Source: Mesorhizobium sp. CA14 (GTDB taxonomy: Bacteria; Pseudomonadota; Alphaproteobacteria; Rhizobiales; Rhizobiaceae). From it: a stretch of 64,000 bases of DNA. Where the stretch lies: NCBI RefSeq assembly GCF_020165195.1, contig NZ_JAIUHR010000004.1, positions 279,741 through 343,740 on the forward strand, read 5' to 3'. Below are positions 27,761 to 41,079 of the stretch, piece by piece. Under the pieces are notes generated by a model. The model saw only the letters and a program-made list of their open reading frames with translations, searched no databases and was not told the DNA's origin. Numbering within the stretch: the stretch's first letter is position 1; the number at the start of each line of letters is the position of its first letter. A program made the position numbers and the translations under genes.

Positions 27761-28330
27761 CTATTCTTCAGCCGCAACGGCGGAGCCGCGGCGGGCCTGA
27801 AGGGTCGAGTACTTGATGCCACGCGCAGCAGCCACATCCTTCGGATGCATCTGGCTCTTCAGCGCGTCGAAGGTGGCGCGAACCATGTTGTAGGGGTTCG
27901 ACGAACCCATCGACTTGGCGACCACGTCATGCATGCCGAGCGTCTCGAAGACAGCGCGCATCGGACCGCCGGCAATGATGCCGGTACCCTGCTTGGCGGC
28001 GCGCAGCAGAACGCGTCCGGCGCCCCAACGGCCCTCGACGTCGTGATGCAGCGTGCGGCCCGAACGCAGCGGCACGAAGATCATGTCGCGCTTGGCCGAT
28101 TCGGTCGCCTTGCGGATGGCTTCCGGCACTTCGCGCGCCTTGCCGTGGCCGAAGCCGACGCGGCCCTTCTGGTCGCCGACGACGACGAGAGCGGCAAAGC
28201 CGAAACGACGGCCACCCTTCACCACCTTGGCGACGCGGTTGATGTGGACGAGCTTGTCCACCATGCCGTCGTCACGCTCTTCGCGTTCACGCTCTCGGCC
28301 GCGGCCGCCTTCTCTACGTTCCTGTGCCAT
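27761..28330 (-). CDS. rpsE: 30S ribosomal protein S5
   Basis: 189 residues, longer than E. coli S5 (166) because of an Arg/Glu-rich N-terminal extension ([17 protein letters not shown]). The core [30 protein letters not shown] and the conserved [20 protein letters not shown] are intact. It contributes to decoding accuracy and mRNA helicase activity at the entry channel. 77 bases after rplR. Confidence 0.98.
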   Translation of the reverse strand: MAQERREGGRGREREREERDDGMVDKLVHINRVAKVVKGGRRFGFAALVVVGDQKGRVGFGHGKAREVPEAIRKATESAKRDMIFVPLRSGRTLHHDVEGRWGAGRVLLRAAKQGTGIIAGGPMRAVFETLGMHDVVAKSMGSSNPYNMVRATFDALKSQMHPKDVAAARGIKYSTLQARRGSAVAAEE

Positions 28331-28407
28331 ATCCTAGTCCTTGTTCTTTTCCGGAAGCACGGGTTGCTGTTTGCCGACGCCGTTTTCGGGTCGTCAGCGG
28401 CTAAAAA

Positions 28408-28770
28408 TCAGAAGCTGAGGCCGCCTTCGCGCGCTGCCTCGGCCAGCGCCTTGACGCGGCCGTGATAAATATATGGGCCGCGGTCGAAGACGACTTCCTT
28501 GACGCCCGCCTTGGCGGCGCGCTCGGCGATCAGCTTGCCGACGGCAGCGGCGGCAGCGGTGTCGGCGCCGGTCTTGAGCGAACCCTTGAGGTCCTTCTCG
28601 AGCGTCGAGGCGGCGGCCAGCGTGTGGCCGTTGGCGTCGTCGATCACCTGAGCGTAAATGTTCTTCGACGTACGGTGCACCGAAAGCCGCGGACGCTCGC
28701 CGGCGACCTTCTTCAGCTGACGGCGCACGCGCTGCGCGCGGCGTTGGATGGTTTCTTTGGGGCTTGCCAT
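28408..28770 (-). CDS. rplR: 50S ribosomal protein L18
   Basis: 120 residues, the 5S rRNA-binding protein. Basic N-terminus ([35 protein letters not shown]) and the C-terminal [26 protein letters not shown] are conserved. Lies between rplF, 137 bases upstream with strong hairpins in the gap, and rpsE. Confidence 0.98.
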   Translation of the reverse strand: MASPKETIQRRAQRVRRQLKKVAGERPRLSVHRTSKNIYAQVIDDANGHTLAAASTLEKDLKGSLKTGADTAAAAAVGKLIAERAAKAGVKEVVFDRGPYIYHGRVKALAEAAREGGLSF

Positions 28771-28816
28771 AATGTCAGTTCCTTGCCTTCAGAAAACGGG
28801 GGCAACCCTGTGCGGT

Positions 28817-28896
28817 AGGCCAAGCCTCCCGCGGCCGCTCCCCGCGGCGTTACACTTCTCCGGCTTGGCCTTTCCGAAAAGTCTGCGCCTTTTCGG
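28817..28896. other. Structured rplF-rplR spacer with two hairpins
   Basis: A perfect ten-base inverted repeat AGGCCAAGCC (28817-28826) and GGCTTGGCCT (28862-28871) encloses GC-rich CCGCGG segments. A second hairpin, CCGAAAA (28874-28880) and TTTTCGG (28890-28896), follows directly. No T run is present, so it is more likely an RNA processing or control structure than a terminator. Confidence 0.6.
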
Positions 28897-28907
28897 GGCC
28901 AGGCCGA

Positions 28908-29441
28908 TTACTTCTTCTTGCCTTCCTTGCGCACGATGCGCTCGTCGGCATAGCGCACGCCCTTGCCCTTGTAGGGCTCGGGACCGCGATATTCGCGGAT
29001 CTCGGCGGCGACCTGGCCGACCTGCTGCTTATCGATACCCGAGACCGTGATTTCGGTCGGCTTCGGCACCGTGATGGTGATGCCCTGGGGCGTCTCATAG
29101 ACCACGTCGTGGCTGAAGCCGAGGGCCAGCTGCAGGTTCTTGCCCTGCAGCGCCGCGCGATAGCCGACGCCGGTGATCTCGAGCTTCTTCTCGAAGCCGT
29201 CCTTCACGCCCTGCAGGATGTTGACTATCTGCGTGCGCGACATGCCCCACTTGGAGCGGGCGGTCTTGGTCTGGTCGCGCGGCTCGACGGAGATCTCGTT
29301 GTTCTCCATCTTGACCAGCACTTCGTCGTTCACCACGAACTTCAGCTCGCCCTTCGGGCCCTTCGCCGTCACGGTCTGGCCGTTGACGGAGGCGGTCACG
29401 CCCTGCGGCAGCGAAACGGGTTTCTTTCCGATACGAGACAT
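28908..29441 (-). CDS. rplF: 50S ribosomal protein L6
   Basis: 177 residues, the same as E. coli. [15 protein letters not shown] opening and the C-terminal signature [14 protein letters not shown] are present. It binds 23S rRNA near the sarcin-ricin loop and factor site. 90 bases after rpsH. Confidence 0.98.
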   Translation of the reverse strand: MSRIGKKPVSLPQGVTASVNGQTVTAKGPKGELKFVVNDEVLVKMENNEISVEPRDQTKTARSKWGMSRTQIVNILQGVKDGFEKKLEITGVGYRAALQGKNLQLALGFSHDVVYETPQGITITVPKPTEITVSGIDKQQVGQVAAEIREYRGPEPYKGKGVRYADERIVRKEGKKK

Positions 29442-29531
29442 TTTGTTGTCCTCGTCACTTCTTTGGTTTCAGGTTCCAGTTCCCGGGCGCGATCCCGAGA
29501 ACCGAAGCCCATTCATCAATCTCGCGCCGGA

Positions 29532-29930
29532 TCAGAAGATCTGGCAGAGGATCTCGCCGCCGACATTCTGCTCGCGCGCTTCATGGTCGGCCATGACGCC
29601 CTTCGGCGTCGAGAGGATGGCAATGCCGAGGCCGTTGGCGACCTGCGGGATCGACTTGGCCGAGACATAGACGCGGCGGCCAGGCTTCGAGACGCGCTCG
29701 ATCTCGCGCACCACCGGGGCACCGTCGAAATACTTCAGCTCGATCTCGATTTCCGACTTGCCGTTCTCGAAGTCGGTCTGGCTGTAGTCGCGGATATAGC
29801 CTTCCGACTTCAGCACTTCGAGGACGCGGGCGCGCAGACGCGAGGCCGGGGTCGAAACGCTCGACTTCTTGCGGCCATAGGCGTTGCGGATGCGGGTCAG
29901 CATATCGCCGAGAGGATCGCTCAATGACAT
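29532..29930 (-). CDS. rpsH: 30S ribosomal protein S8
   Basis: 132 residues. [18 protein letters not shown] is the family opening and the C-terminal [23 protein letters not shown] carries the conserved rRNA-contacting STPKG. Primary 16S rRNA binder; in E. coli it also represses the spc operon, and similar control here is possible but not shown. 12 bases after rpsN. Confidence 0.98.
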   Translation of the reverse strand: MSLSDPLGDMLTRIRNAYGRKKSSVSTPASRLRARVLEVLKSEGYIRDYSQTDFENGKSEIEIELKYFDGAPVVREIERVSKPGRRVYVSAKSIPQVANGLGIAILSTPKGVMADHEAREQNVGGEILCQIF

Positions 29931-29942
29931 CTCAGTGTCTCC

Positions 29943-30248
29943 TTACCAGCTCGACTTGACCAGGCCCGGGATCTGGCCGGTATTGCCCAGATCGCGAAGC
30001 GCGATACGCGAAAGCTTCAGCTTGCGATAGTAGGCGCGCGGACGGCCCGTCACCTCGCAGCGGTTGCGGATGCGGATCTTGGCCGAGTTGCGCGGCAGCG
30101 CCGAAAGCTTCAACTGGGCGCGGAAACGCTCTTCCATCGGCTTGGACTGATCCATGATGATGGCCTTGAGCGCCGTGCGCTTGGCGGCGTACTGGTCGGC
30201 GAGCTTGCGGCGCCGGTTGTTCTTCTCGACTGAGCTGGTCTTTGCCAT
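29943..30248 (-). CDS. rpsN: 30S ribosomal protein S14
   Basis: 101 residues: the long, zinc-independent form (the zinc form is about 61 residues with CxxC pairs, absent here). [26 protein letters not shown] is the conserved C-terminal half. Lies between rplE and rpsH with short spacers. Confidence 0.98.
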   Translation of the reverse strand: MAKTSSVEKNNRRRKLADQYAAKRTALKAIIMDQSKPMEERFRAQLKLSALPRNSAKIRIRNRCEVTGRPRAYYRKLKLSRIALRDLGNTGQIPGLVKSSW

Positions 30249-30274
30249 TTCAGATTTTTCCTTTTTCGCTGCCG

Positions 30275-30853
30275 TTACTGGCGGAAGGGGAAGTTGAAGG
30301 CCTTGAGCAACGCTCTGGCCTCGTCATCCGTCTTCGCCGTCGTACAAACGATGACGTCCATGCCCCAGACCTGATCAACCTTGTCGTAGTTGATCTCCGG
30401 GAACACGATGTGTTCCTTGATGCCCATGGCGTAGTTGCCACGGCCGTCAAAGCTCTTCGGGTTCAGTCCGCGGAAGTCGCGAACGCGCGGCAGCGCGATG
30501 TTCACGAGGCGGTCGAGGAACTCGTACATGCGTTCCTTGCGCAGCGTGACCTTGGCGCCGATCGGCATGTTCTCGCGCACCTTGAAGCCGGCAATCGAGT
30601 TGCGGGCGCGGGTGACGACGGCCTTCTGGCCGGCGATCAGCGCCAGATCCTCGGCCGCGACCGAGGGCTTCTTGGAGTCTGCGGTTGCTTCGCCGACACC
30701 CATGTTCAGCACGATCTTGTCGATGCGCGGAACCTGCATGTCGTTCTCGTAGCCGAACTGCTCCTGCATCGCCTTGCGGATGGTCTCGTTGTAGACCTTC
30801 TTGAGGCGCGGCTCGTTCTTGGCAGTTGCCTGCTTGGTTTCAGCCTTAGCCAT
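30275..30853 (-). CDS. rplE: 50S ribosomal protein L5
   Basis: 192 residues, with an N-terminal Ala/Lys extension ([14 protein letters not shown]) relative to E. coli (179). [12 protein letters not shown] and [15 protein letters not shown] P-site loop ([15 protein letters not shown]) are conserved. Carries 5S rRNA into the central protuberance. Start 30853 overlaps the rplX stop by eight bases, so the two are coupled. Confidence 0.97.
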   Translation of the reverse strand: MAKAETKQATAKNEPRLKKVYNETIRKAMQEQFGYENDMQVPRIDKIVLNMGVGEATADSKKPSVAAEDLALIAGQKAVVTRARNSIAGFKVRENMPIGAKVTLRKERMYEFLDRLVNIALPRVRDFRGLNPKSFDGRGNYAMGIKEHIVFPEINYDKVDQVWGMDVIVCTTAKTDDEARALLKAFNFPFRQ

Positions 30854-31160
30854 TGATGACTTCTCCCGAACGCTTGGCGACGCGCACCTTCTTGCCATCC
30901 TTCTGGATGGTGAAGCCGACGCGGGTCGGCTTGCCGTCCTTGGGGTCGGCCAGCGCGATATTCGACAGGTGGATCGGCGCTTCCTTGGTGATGATCCCGC
31001 CCTCTTGGGACTGGGTCTGCTTCTGGTGACGGCGTATGAGGTTCACGCCACGGACAACCGCGGTGTCTTCCTTCGGCTGCACCGACAGGACTTCGCCCGA
31101 ACGGCCCTTGTCCTTGCCGGCAAGCACGACGACCTTGTCGCCTTTTTTGATCTTTTGCAT
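30846..31160 (-). CDS. rplX: 50S ribosomal protein L24
   Basis: 104 residues, the E. coli length. KOW motif [21 protein letters not shown] at the N-terminus. It initiates large-subunit assembly at the 5' end of 23S rRNA. 12 bases after rplN and overlapping rplE downstream. Confidence 0.98.
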   Translation of the reverse strand: MQKIKKGDKVVVLAGKDKGRSGEVLSVQPKEDTAVVRGVNLIRRHQKQTQSQEGGIITKEAPIHLSNIALADPKDGKPTRVGFTIQKDGKKVRVAKRSGEVING

Positions 31161-31172
31161 TGGTCCGGCTCC

Positions 31173-31541
31173 TTACAGCACTTCAGGCGCGAGCGAGATG
31201 ATCTTCATGTGGTTCTTGGCGCGCAATTCGCGCGGAACCGGTCCGAAGATACGGGTGCCGATCGGCTCTTTCTTATTGTCGACGAGAACGGCCGCGTTCT
31301 TGTCGAAACGGATCACGCTGCCGTCCGGGCGGCGGATGTCCTTGGCCGTGCGAACCACGACCGCCTTCATCACATCGCCCTTCTTAACGCGGCCGCGCGG
31401 AATGGCTTCCTTGATCGACACCACGATGATGTCGCCGACGGAGGCATATTTCCGCTTCGAGCCGCCCAGCACCTTGATGCACATGACACGACGGGCGCCG
31501 GAATTGTCCGCGACGTCGAGGTTTGTTTGCATCTGAATCAT
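31173..31541 (-). CDS. rplN: 50S ribosomal protein L14
   Basis: 122 residues. [27 protein letters not shown] is the family opening and [19 protein letters not shown] the conserved end. Located at the subunit interface (bridge B8). Separated from rpsQ by 82 bases and from rplX by 12. Confidence 0.98.
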   Translation of the reverse strand: MIQMQTNLDVADNSGARRVMCIKVLGGSKRKYASVGDIIVVSIKEAIPRGRVKKGDVMKAVVVRTAKDIRRPDGSVIRFDKNAAVLVDNKKEPIGTRIFGPVPRELRAKNHMKIISLAPEVL

Positions 31542-31623
31542 GACTGGCCGCCTTCTTCTTTTCTAACGGGACGGGTTCTTCACCCCTCCCCGGTCTGTCC
31601 AAAATTCGGTTCGTTCGCCCGGA

Positions 31624-31863
31624 TCAAGCCTGATCCGAAGAGACGACAACCCAGCGCTTATCCTTCGAAATCGGCTTCGATTCCTGGATGAACACCTGGT
31701 CGCCGACCTTGTGAGCGTTGTTCTCGTCGTGCGCCTTGTACTTCTTGGTCATGCGCACGGTCTTCTTCATCACCGGATGGGTGAAGCGACGCTCGACCTT
31801 GACCACGACCGTCTTCTCGTTCTTGTCGCTGACGACGGTGCCCTGCAGGATGCGCTTTGGCAT
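31624..31863 (-). CDS. rpsQ: 30S ribosomal protein S17
   Basis: 79 residues. [30 protein letters not shown] matches the OB-fold opening; [18 protein letters not shown] follows. Primary 16S rRNA binder in the 5' domain. 11 bases after rpmC. Confidence 0.98.
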   Translation of the reverse strand: MPKRILQGTVVSDKNEKTVVVKVERRFTHPVMKKTVRMTKKYKAHDENNAHKVGDQVFIQESKPISKDKRWVVVSSDQA

Positions 31864-31874
31864 GGTTCTCGTCC

Positions 31875-32075
31875 TTAACCCTTCTTGGCCGCGGCTTTTT
31901 CCGCGGCGATGGTCTTGATGCGCGCGATGTCCTTGCGGACCTGCTTCACGCGCGCGGTCTTTTCGAGCTGGCCGGTGGCCTTCTGGAAGCGCAGGTTGAA
32001 CTGCTCCTTCTTGAGAGCGGCCAGGTCGTCGGTCAGCTGATCCTGGGTCTTGGTCCGGATGTCTTCGGCTTTCAT
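31875..32075 (-). CDS. rpmC: 50S ribosomal protein L29
   Basis: 66 residues, a two-helix protein beside the exit tunnel that helps dock SRP and trigger factor. [20 protein letters not shown] is the family signature. 12 bases after rplP. C-terminal [10 protein letters not shown] tail is a little longer than in E. coli. Confidence 0.98.
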   Translation of the reverse strand: MKAEDIRTKTQDQLTDDLAALKKEQFNLRFQKATGQLEKTARVKQVRKDIARIKTIAAEKAAAKKG

Positions 32076-32087
32076 GATCGCCTGTCC

Positions 32088-32501
32088 TTATTCTGCGATG
32101 CGCTGCACGAAGCGCGTCTTGACCGAGAGCTTGGCGGCGCCGAGACGCAGCGCTTCACGAGCGGTCTCCTCGCTGACGCCGTCGATCTCGAACATGATGC
32201 GGCCGGGCTTGACGCGCGCCGCCCAATAGTCGACGGCGCCCTTGCCTTTACCCATGCGGACTTCGGTCGGCTTCGAGGTGACCGGCAGGTCCGGGAACAC
32301 CCGGATCCAGACGCGGCCGGCGCGCTTCATCTCGCGGGTGATCGCGCGGCGGGCCGCCTCGATCTCGCGCGCGGTGACGCGGTTCGGCTCAAGCGCCTTC
32401 AGCCCGAAACCGCCGAAATCCAGGTTGGTGCCGCCCTTGGCGGTACCGTGGATACGGCCCTTGAACTGCTTGCGGAACTTTGTGCGCTTTGGCTGCAGCA
32501 T
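32088..32501 (-). CDS. rplP: 50S ribosomal protein L16
   Basis: 137 residues. [19 protein letters not shown] and the C-terminal signature [21 protein letters not shown] are intact. It helps position A-site tRNA. The conserved Arg that is hydroxylated in E. coli L16 lies in this part of the protein, but its modification here is unknown. 27 bases after rpsC. Confidence 0.98.
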   Translation of the reverse strand: MLQPKRTKFRKQFKGRIHGTAKGGTNLDFGGFGLKALEPNRVTAREIEAARRAITREMKRAGRVWIRVFPDLPVTSKPTEVRMGKGKGAVDYWAARVKPGRIMFEIDGVSEETAREALRLGAAKLSVKTRFVQRIAE

Positions 32502-32528
32502 CGTTCTAACTCCAAATTCTCAAATGTC

Positions 32529-33263
32529 TCAGGCGTTCTCGCGACGGCGGCCGCGTTCGCGCTCGCCACCAGCACCGCCGCCGCCATGCGCGGCATCACC
32601 TTCGGTTGCACGGCGCTCGGAAGCCATCGGGTCGTGCTCGAGGATCTCGCCCTTGAACACCCAGACCTTGACGCCGCAGATACCGTAGGCCGTGTTCGCC
32701 TCGGCCGTGCCGTAGTCGACATCGGCGCGTAGCGTATGCAGCGGCACGCGGCCTTCGCGGTACCACTCCATGCGCGCGATTTCGGCACCGCCGAGACGGC
32801 CGGAGCAGTTGATGCGGATGCCTTCGGCGCCGAGACGCATGGCCGACTGAACGGCACGCTTCATGGCACGGCGGAACGCGATACGGCGCTCGAGCTGCTG
32901 GGCGATCGACTGGGCGATCAGCGTGGCGTCGATTTCCGGCTTGCGCACTTCAACGATGTTGAGATGCGTTTCGGACTTCGTCATCTCGGTCAGCTTCTTG
33001 CGAAGCTTCTCGATGTCGGCGCCCTTCTTGCCGATGATGAGGCCCGGGCGTGCGGCGTGGATGGTGACCCGGCACTTCTTGTGCGGACGCTCGATCACGA
33101 CCTTGGAGATCGCGGCCTGCTTGAGTTCCTTCTCGAGATACTTGCGAATCTTGAGGTCCTCATGCAGCAGCTGGCCGTACTCGCCGGTGTTCGCGAACCA
33201 GCGCGAATCCCAGGTGCGGTTGATGCCGAGACGCAGCCCGATCGGATTGACTTTCTGGCCCAT
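32529..33263 (-). CDS. rpsC: 30S ribosomal protein S3
   Basis: 244 residues. N-terminal [23 protein letters not shown], a KH domain ([21 protein letters not shown]) and the C-terminal domain ending in a variable Gly/Arg tail rich in [16 protein letters not shown]. Part of the mRNA entry tunnel. Its start shares one base with the rplV stop, a coupling junction. Confidence 0.98.
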   Translation of the reverse strand: MGQKVNPIGLRLGINRTWDSRWFANTGEYGQLLHEDLKIRKYLEKELKQAAISKVVIERPHKKCRVTIHAARPGLIIGKKGADIEKLRKKLTEMTKSETHLNIVEVRKPEIDATLIAQSIAQQLERRIAFRRAMKRAVQSAMRLGAEGIRINCSGRLGGAEIARMEWYREGRVPLHTLRADVDYGTAEANTAYGICGVKVWVFKGEILEHDPMASERRATEGDAAHGGGGAGGERERGRRRENA

Positions 33264-33652
33264 TATGCGGCCTCCCCTTTTTCCTCGACTTCACGAACGA
33301 CGATCGTGAGGTGCGAGAACGGCTTTTCGATACGGCTGGCGCGACCGCGGCCACGAGCGTGGAAACGCTTCATGACGATCGACTTGCCGACATAGGCTTC
33401 CGCCACGACCAGCGCATCGACGTCGAGGTCGTGATTGTTTTCCGCGTTGGCGATCGCCGATTCCAGCGTCTTCTTGACCGTGCCGGAAATCCGCTTGGCC
33501 GAGAATTCGAGGTCGGAAAGCGCTGTCGCGACCTTCTTGCCGCGGATCAGCGCGGCAACCAGGTTCAGCTTCTGCGGGCTGATACGGATCGTGCGCAGAA
33601 CGGCACGCGCCTCGTTATCAGCAAGCCTGCGCGGAGCTTTGGCCTTGCCCAT
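33263..33652 (-). CDS. rplV: 50S ribosomal protein L22
   Basis: 129 residues, longer than E. coli L22 (110) by an N-terminal [19 protein letters not shown] extension. The tunnel-constriction beta-hairpin is seen as [25 protein letters not shown]. Macrolide-related residues appear normal. Two bases after rpsS. Confidence 0.98.
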   Translation of the reverse strand: MGKAKAPRRLADNEARAVLRTIRISPQKLNLVAALIRGKKVATALSDLEFSAKRISGTVKKTLESAIANAENNHDLDVDALVVAEAYVGKSIVMKRFHARGRGRASRIEKPFSHLTIVVREVEEKGEAA

Positions 33653-33654
33653 GA

Positions 33655-33933
33655 TTATTTCCTCTTCGCCTTCTTATCCGCGCCGTGACCGTAATAGGTC
33701 CGGGTCGGAGCGAATTCACCGAACTTGTGGCCGACCATGTCCTCGTTCACCGAGACCGGGACGTGCTTCTGGCCGTTGTAGACACCGAAGGTGAGGCCGA
33801 CGAACTGCGGCAGGATGGTGGAGCGACGGCTCCACATCTTGATCACCTCATTGCGACCACCTTCACGAACCTTGTCCACCTTCTTGAGAAGGTAGCCGTC
33901 GATGAAGGGGCCTTTCCAAATCGAACGAGTCAC
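33655..33933 (-). CDS. rpsS: 30S ribosomal protein S19
   Basis: 92 residues, the E. coli length. [16 protein letters not shown] opening and [23 protein letters not shown] ending are the family hallmarks. Binds with S13 in the small-subunit head. Two bases before rplV and 16 after rplB. Confidence 0.98.
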   Translation of the reverse strand: MTRSIWKGPFIDGYLLKKVDKVREGGRNEVIKMWSRRSTILPQFVGLTFGVYNGQKHVPVSVNEDMVGHKFGEFAPTRTYYGHGADKKAKRK

Positions 33934-33949
33934 TTGGCGTTACCTCTTC

Positions 33950-34783
33950 TTAGCTCTTGCGCTGATGGCGCGAGCGCAGGATGAACTTGTCGGTCGCCTT
34001 GTTGGACCGCGTCTTCTTGCCCTTGGTCGGCTTGCCCCAGGGCGAAACCGGATGACGGCCACCCGAGGTGCGGCCTTCGCCGCCGCCATGCGGATGGTCG
34101 ACCGGATTCATGGCCACGCCGCGATTGTGCGGGCGCTTGCCGCGCCACACGGTGCGACCGGCCTTGCCGTCGTTGATGTTGCCGTGATCGGGGTTCGACA
34201 CCGCGCCGACGGTGGCCATGCAGGAGCCGTGCACGACGCGCTGCTCGCCCGAGTTGAGGCGAAGGATCGCCATGCCCTGGTCGCGGCCGACGAGCTGGGC
34301 GTAACCGCCAGCCGAACGGGCGACCTGGCCGCCCTTGCCCGGCTTCAGCTCGATGTTGTGGACGATCGTGCCGACCGGCATCGAGGCCAGCGGCATCGCG
34401 TTGCCCGGCTTCACGTCGACCGCTTCGCCGGCCACGATCTTGTCGCCGGCAGCCAGGCGCTGCGGAGCCAGGATGTAGGACAGCTCGCCATCGTCATACT
34501 TGATCAGCGCGATGAAGGCGGTGCGGTTCGGATCGTATTCGATACGCTCGACCGTGCCGACGACGTCGTACTTCTTCCGCTTGAAGTCGATGATGCGGTA
34601 CGAACGCTTGTGACCGCCGCCGATGAAGCGGGCCGTGATGCGGCCGTAATTGTTGCGGCCGCCCGACTTGGTCAGGCCTTCGGTCAGGCCCTTGACAGGC
34701 TTGCCCTTGTAGAGGCCCGAGCGGTCGACGATGACCAGCTGGCGGGTGCTCGGCGTTACCGGGTTGAATTTCTTAAGTGCCAT
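33950..34783 (-). CDS. rplB: 50S ribosomal protein L2
   Basis: 277 residues. The peptidyl-transferase-proximal signature [15 protein letters not shown] is intact, with the conserved His. [17 protein letters not shown] is the opening. Needed for subunit association and peptidyl transfer. 22 bases after rplW. Confidence 0.98.
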   Translation of the reverse strand: MALKKFNPVTPSTRQLVIVDRSGLYKGKPVKGLTEGLTKSGGRNNYGRITARFIGGGHKRSYRIIDFKRKKYDVVGTVERIEYDPNRTAFIALIKYDDGELSYILAPQRLAAGDKIVAGEAVDVKPGNAMPLASMPVGTIVHNIELKPGKGGQVARSAGGYAQLVGRDQGMAILRLNSGEQRVVHGSCMATVGAVSNPDHGNINDGKAGRTVWRGKRPHNRGVAMNPVDHPHGGGEGRTSGGRHPVSPWGKPTKGKKTRSNKATDKFILRSRHQRKS

Positions 34784-34805
34784 TGTTCTGTCCTCGCGGC
34801 CTTGC

Positions 34806-35099
34806 TCAGAGACCCGTCGCGACGTCGATCGACTGGCCGTCGGCCAGCGTCACAACCGCCTTCTTGACGTCGCCCTGGCGGCCAACAGTGCCGCGGAAGC
34901 GCTTGATCTTGCCCTTGCGGACGAGCGTGTTCACAGCCGTCACCTTGACGCCGAAGAGAGCTTCCACGGCAGCCTTGATTTCCGGCTTCGACGCCTTTTT
35001 GGCGACGTTGAAGACGACCTGGTTCTGCTCGGAAGCCATGGTCGACTTTTCGGTGATCGCCGGCGAGACGATCACGTCGTAGTGACGGAGGTCGGTCAT
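34806..35099 (-). CDS. rplW: 50S ribosomal protein L23
   Basis: 97 residues. [27 protein letters not shown] and the C-terminal [28 protein letters not shown] are conserved. Docking site of trigger factor and SRP at the tunnel exit. Its start overlaps the rplD stop by four bases (ATGA). Confidence 0.98.
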   Translation of the reverse strand: MTDLRHYDVIVSPAITEKSTMASEQNQVVFNVAKKASKPEIKAAVEALFGVKVTAVNTLVRKGKIKRFRGTVGRQGDVKKAVVTLADGQSIDVATGL

Positions 35100-35716
35100 T
35101 TAAAGCGCTCCTCGAGAGCCTCGACGGCGGCCTTCGAAAGGACCAGCGTGCCGCGGCGCAGAATGTCGTAGACGTTGATGCCCTGGATGGGCAGCACGTC
35201 GATGTTCGGAATGTTGGTCGCGGCCAGCTTGAAGTTCTGGTCAAGCTCGGCCCCGCCAATCACCAGGGCGTTGGTCAGCCCCAGCGTCTCGAGGTTCGCC
35301 ACCAGCGCCTTGGTCTTGGCTTCGGCGAGCTTCAGCTCGTCGACGATGATGAGCGAGGCGCTCTTGGCCTTGGCCGAGAGAGCATGCTTCAAGCCCAGCG
35401 CACGGACCTTCTTCGGCAGCTCGTGCTCATGGCTGCGAACGACCGGGCCGTGTGCCTTGCCGCCGCCGCGGAACTGCGGAGCGCGAGCCGAGTGGTGACG
35501 GGCGCGGCCCGTACCCTTCTGCTTGTACATCTTGGCGCCGGTGCGCGCGATTTCGGCGCGGCCCTTGGCCTTGTGCGTGCCCTGCTGCTTCTTGGCGAGC
35601 TGCCAGCGCACGACGCGCTGCAGGATGTCTTCGCGCGGATCAAGGCCGAAAATCTCCTCGGAGAGCTTCACCTTGCCGGCGTCCTTGCCGCCCAGCGTTG
35701 TGATCTTGAGATCCAT
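35096..35716 (-). CDS. rplD: 50S ribosomal protein L4
   Basis: 206 residues. The long extended loop lining the exit tunnel is seen as [27 protein letters not shown]. In E. coli L4 represses the S10 operon by binding its leader; the leader here (before rpsJ) is only 68 bases, so the same mechanism is not evident. Shares one base with the rplC stop. Confidence 0.98.
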   Translation of the reverse strand: MDLKITTLGGKDAGKVKLSEEIFGLDPREDILQRVVRWQLAKKQQGTHKAKGRAEIARTGAKMYKQKGTGRARHHSARAPQFRGGGKAHGPVVRSHEHELPKKVRALGLKHALSAKAKSASLIIVDELKLAEAKTKALVANLETLGLTNALVIGGAELDQNFKLAATNIPNIDVLPIQGINVYDILRRGTLVLSKAAVEALEERFK

Positions 35717-36432
35717 TATTCGGCTCCCTCAGTGGCCGGGGCTTCGTTCTTGGCGGCAGCGGCACGGATCGCGGCCGGCTTCGGTGCATTGGCCGGCAGC
35801 GCAACCTTGGCGGCGTCGCGAACCAGGATCCAGGCGCCCTTGACGCCGGGAACCGCGCCGCGGATCAGGATCAGGCCGCGATCGGCGTCGGTCGAGACGA
35901 CCTCGACATTCTGCGTGGTGACGCGGGTATCGCCCATGTGGCCGGCCATCTTCTTGCCCTTGAACACCTTGCCGGGGTCCTGGCGCTGGCCGGTCGAACC
36001 GTGCGTGCGGTGCGAGACCGAGTTACCGTGGGTCGCGCGGCCACCACCCATGTTGTGCCGCTTGATCACGCCCTGGAAACCCTTACCGGTCGAGGTGCCG
36101 GTGACGTCCACCTTCTGGCCGGCGACGAAATGCTCGACGGTCAGCTCGGCGCCGACGTCGATCATGTTGTCGGCCGACACGCGGAACTCGGCGAGCTTCG
36201 CCTTCGGCTCGACGGAAGCGGCGGCGAAATGGCCGCGCATCGCCTTCGACGTGTTCTTCACCTTGGCAAGGCCAACGCCGAGCTGGACGGCGGTGTAGCC
36301 GTTCTTCTCCTGCGTGCGCTGAGCCACGACCTGGCAGTTCTCCATCTGGAGAACGGTGACGGGAACGTGTTCCCCGGCATCGTTATAGATGCGGGTCATT
36401 CCCACCTTCTTTGCAATCACACCTGAACGCAT
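35716..36432 (-). CDS. rplC: 50S ribosomal protein L3
   Basis: 238 residues, longer than E. coli (209) because of a C-terminal Ala/Pro-rich tail. Conserved [28 protein letters not shown] includes the Gln that is methylated in E. coli. ATG 36432 ([16 protein letters not shown]) is the family start; an in-frame ATG 12 codons upstream is ignored. 59 bases after rpsJ. Confidence 0.98.
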   Translation of the reverse strand: MRSGVIAKKVGMTRIYNDAGEHVPVTVLQMENCQVVAQRTQEKNGYTAVQLGVGLAKVKNTSKAMRGHFAAASVEPKAKLAEFRVSADNMIDVGAELTVEHFVAGQKVDVTGTSTGKGFQGVIKRHNMGGGRATHGNSVSHRTHGSTGQRQDPGKVFKGKKMAGHMGDTRVTTQNVEVVSTDADRGLILIRGAVPGVKGAWILVRDAAKVALPANAPKPAAIRAAAAKNEAPATEGAE

Positions 36433-36491
36433 CGGTTCAATTCCTTTAGAGTTCCGGGCCAGGGGCAACGCCCCTTGCCGCGCTCCATTCC

Positions 36492-36800
36492 TTAGAGCTT
36501 GATCTCGACGTCGACACCGGCCGCCAGATCGAGCTTCATCAAAGCATCGACCGTCTGCGGGGTCGGATCGACAATGTCGAGCAGCCGCTTGTGCGTGCGC
36601 ATTTCGAACTGCTCACGGCTCTTCTTGTCGACGTGGGGCGACCGGTTGACCGTGAATTTTTCGATCCGCGTCGGCAGCGGAATGGGGCCGCGGACGTTGG
36701 CGCCGGTGCGCTTGGCGGTCGACACGATTTCGCGCGTCGAGGCGTCGAGCACCCGGTGGTCAAACGCCTTAAGGCGGATGCGGATATTCTGTCCGTTCAT
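36492..36800 (-). CDS. rpsJ: 30S ribosomal protein S10 (NusE)
   Basis: 102 residues. [19 protein letters not shown] and the tRNA-side loop [29 protein letters not shown] are typical. It also acts as NusE in antitermination with NusG and NusB. First gene of the S10 operon, 68 bases after tuf with no terminator between, so read-through from the str operon is likely. Confidence 0.98.
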   Translation of the reverse strand: MNGQNIRIRLKAFDHRVLDASTREIVSTAKRTGANVRGPIPLPTRIEKFTVNRSPHVDKKSREQFEMRTHKRLLDIVDPTPQTVDALMKLDLAAGVDVEIKL

Positions 36801-36868
36801 GCGTCAATTCCTTGTTCTGGCGCGGCGCGGGCAGCTCCCGCGCCCGCGACAGATCCGTTTCAGTCCAA

Positions 36869-38044
36869 TTATTCCTTGATGGTGACGACGATGCCGGCAC
36901 CGACGGTGCGGCCGCCTTCACGGATGGCGAAGCGCAGCTTCTCTTCCATCGCGATCGGCACGATCAGCTCGACGTCGACGGTGATGTTGTCGCCGGGCAT
37001 CACCATCTCGGTGCCGGCCGGCAGCGTCACGATGCCGGTGACGTCCGTCGTGCGGAAGTAGAACTGCGGACGGTAGTTGGTGAAGAACGGCGTGTGACGG
37101 CCGCCCTCGTCCTTGGTCAGGATGTAGGCTTCGGCCACGAACTTCTTGTGCGGCTTGACCGAGCCGGGCTTGGCCAGAACCTGGCCGCGCTCCACACCTT
37201 CACGGTCGATGCCGCGCAAGAGCGCGCCGATGTTGTCGCCGGCCTGGCCCTGGTCGAGCAGCTTGCGGAACATTTCCACGCCGGTGCAGGTGGTCTTGGC
37301 GGTCGGACGGATGCCGACGATCTCCAGCTCCTCGCCGACCTTGACCACGCCGCGCTCGACGCGGCCGGTCACCACCGTGCCGCGGCCCGAGATCGAGAAC
37401 ACGTCCTCGATCGGCATCAGGAACGGCTTGTCCAGCGGCCGAACCGGCGTCGGGATATAGGCGTCGACCTGAGCCATCAGCTCGCGGATGGCGTCCTCGC
37501 CGATGGTCTTGTTGGAATCTTCCAACGCAGCCAGCGCCGAACCCTTGACGATCGGAATGTCGTCGCCGGGGAACTCGTTCTTCGACAGAAGCTCGCGAAC
37601 CTCGAGCTCGACCAGCTCGAGCAGCTCGGCGTCATCGACCTGGTCGACCTTGTTCAGGAACACCACGATCGAGGGCACGCCGACCTGGCGGGCCAAGAGG
37701 ATGTGCTCGCGGGTCTGCGGCATCGGGCCGTCGGCGGCCGAAACGACCAGGATCGCGCCGTCCATCTGCGCGGCACCCGTGATCATGTTCTTCACATAGT
37801 CGGCGTGGCCGGGGCAGTCGACATGGGCATAGTGACGGTTGGCCGTCTCATACTCGACATGCGCCGTCGAGATCGTGATGCCGCGCGCCTTCTCTTCCGG
37901 CGCCGCGTCGATCTGGTCATAACGCTTGTATTCGCCAAAATACTTCGTGATCGCCGCCGTCAGCGACGTCTTGCCATGATCGACGTGGCCGATCGTGCCA
38001 ATGTTCACATGCGGCTTGGTGCGCTCGAATTTACCTTTTGCCAT
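36869..38044 (-). CDS. tuf: Translation elongation factor Tu, copy 1
   Basis: 391-residue GTPase that brings aminoacyl-tRNA to the ribosome. G1 [11 protein letters not shown]3 [13 protein letters not shown]4 NKVD are intact, followed by the two beta-barrel domains. Ends in VVTIKE. Lies between fusA and rpsJ in the str operon. A second copy, at the right edge of the window, encodes the same C-terminal residues. Confidence 0.98.
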   Translation of the reverse strand: MAKGKFERTKPHVNIGTIGHVDHGKTSLTAAITKYFGEYKRYDQIDAAPEEKARGITISTAHVEYETANRHYAHVDCPGHADYVKNMITGAAQMDGAILVVSAADGPMPQTREHILLARQVGVPSIVVFLNKVDQVDDAELLELVELEVRELLSKNEFPGDDIPIVKGSALAALEDSNKTIGEDAIRELMAQVDAYIPTPVRPLDKPFLMPIEDVFSISGRGTVVTGRVERGVVKVGEELEIVGIRPTAKTTCTGVEMFRKLLDQGQAGDNIGALLRGIDREGVERGQVLAKPGSVKPHKKFVAEAYILTKDEGGRHTPFFTNYRPQFYFRTTDVTGIVTLPAGTEMVMPGDNITVDVELIVPIAMEEKLRFAIREGGRTVGAGIVVTIKE

Positions 38045-38109
38045 GTGATCTCTCCATTCCTGCCTGCCCGTGCGGGCCTTGAATTAAGGTCTCGTGCAAC
38101 CCGCTCGAG

Positions 38110-40200
<2,091 letters not shown>

Positions 40201-40227
40201 GGGAGGTGCCTCTCAGTCTCTTTCGCG

Positions 40228-40707
<480 letters not shown>

Positions 40708-41079
40708 TTACTTCGGACGCTTGGCGCCGTATTTCGAACGACGCTGCTTGCGGTTCTTCACACCCTGCGTGTCGAGCACGCCGCGGATGATGTGGTAGCG
40801 GACGCCCGGCAGATCCTTGACGCGGCCGCCGCGGATCATGACCACCGAGTGCTCCTGAAGGTTGTGACCTTCGCCCGGGATGTAGCCGATCACTTCAAAG
40901 CCGTTGGTCAGGCGAATCTTGGCCACCTTGCGCAGCGCCGAGTTCGGCTTCTTCGGCGTCGTCGTGTAGACGCGCGTGCAGACGCCCCGCTTCTGCGGGT
41001 TCTGCTGCATGGCCGGGACCTTGTTGCGCTTCACCGGCGCCAGGCGCGGCTTGCGGATCAGCTGGTTGACGGTAGGCAT
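40708..41079 (-). CDS. rpsL: 30S ribosomal protein S12
   Basis: 123 residues. The accuracy-centre segments [18 protein letters not shown] and [13 protein letters not shown] both have the wild-type Lys that change in streptomycin-resistant mutants, so a sensitive form is expected. First gene of the str operon; a consensus-like promoter lies about 240 bases upstream. Confidence 0.98.
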   Translation of the reverse strand: MPTVNQLIRKPRLAPVKRNKVPAMQQNPQKRGVCTRVYTTTPKKPNSALRKVAKIRLTNGFEVIGYIPGEGHNLQEHSVVMIRGGRVKDLPGVRYHIIRGVLDTQGVKNRKQRRSKYGAKRPK

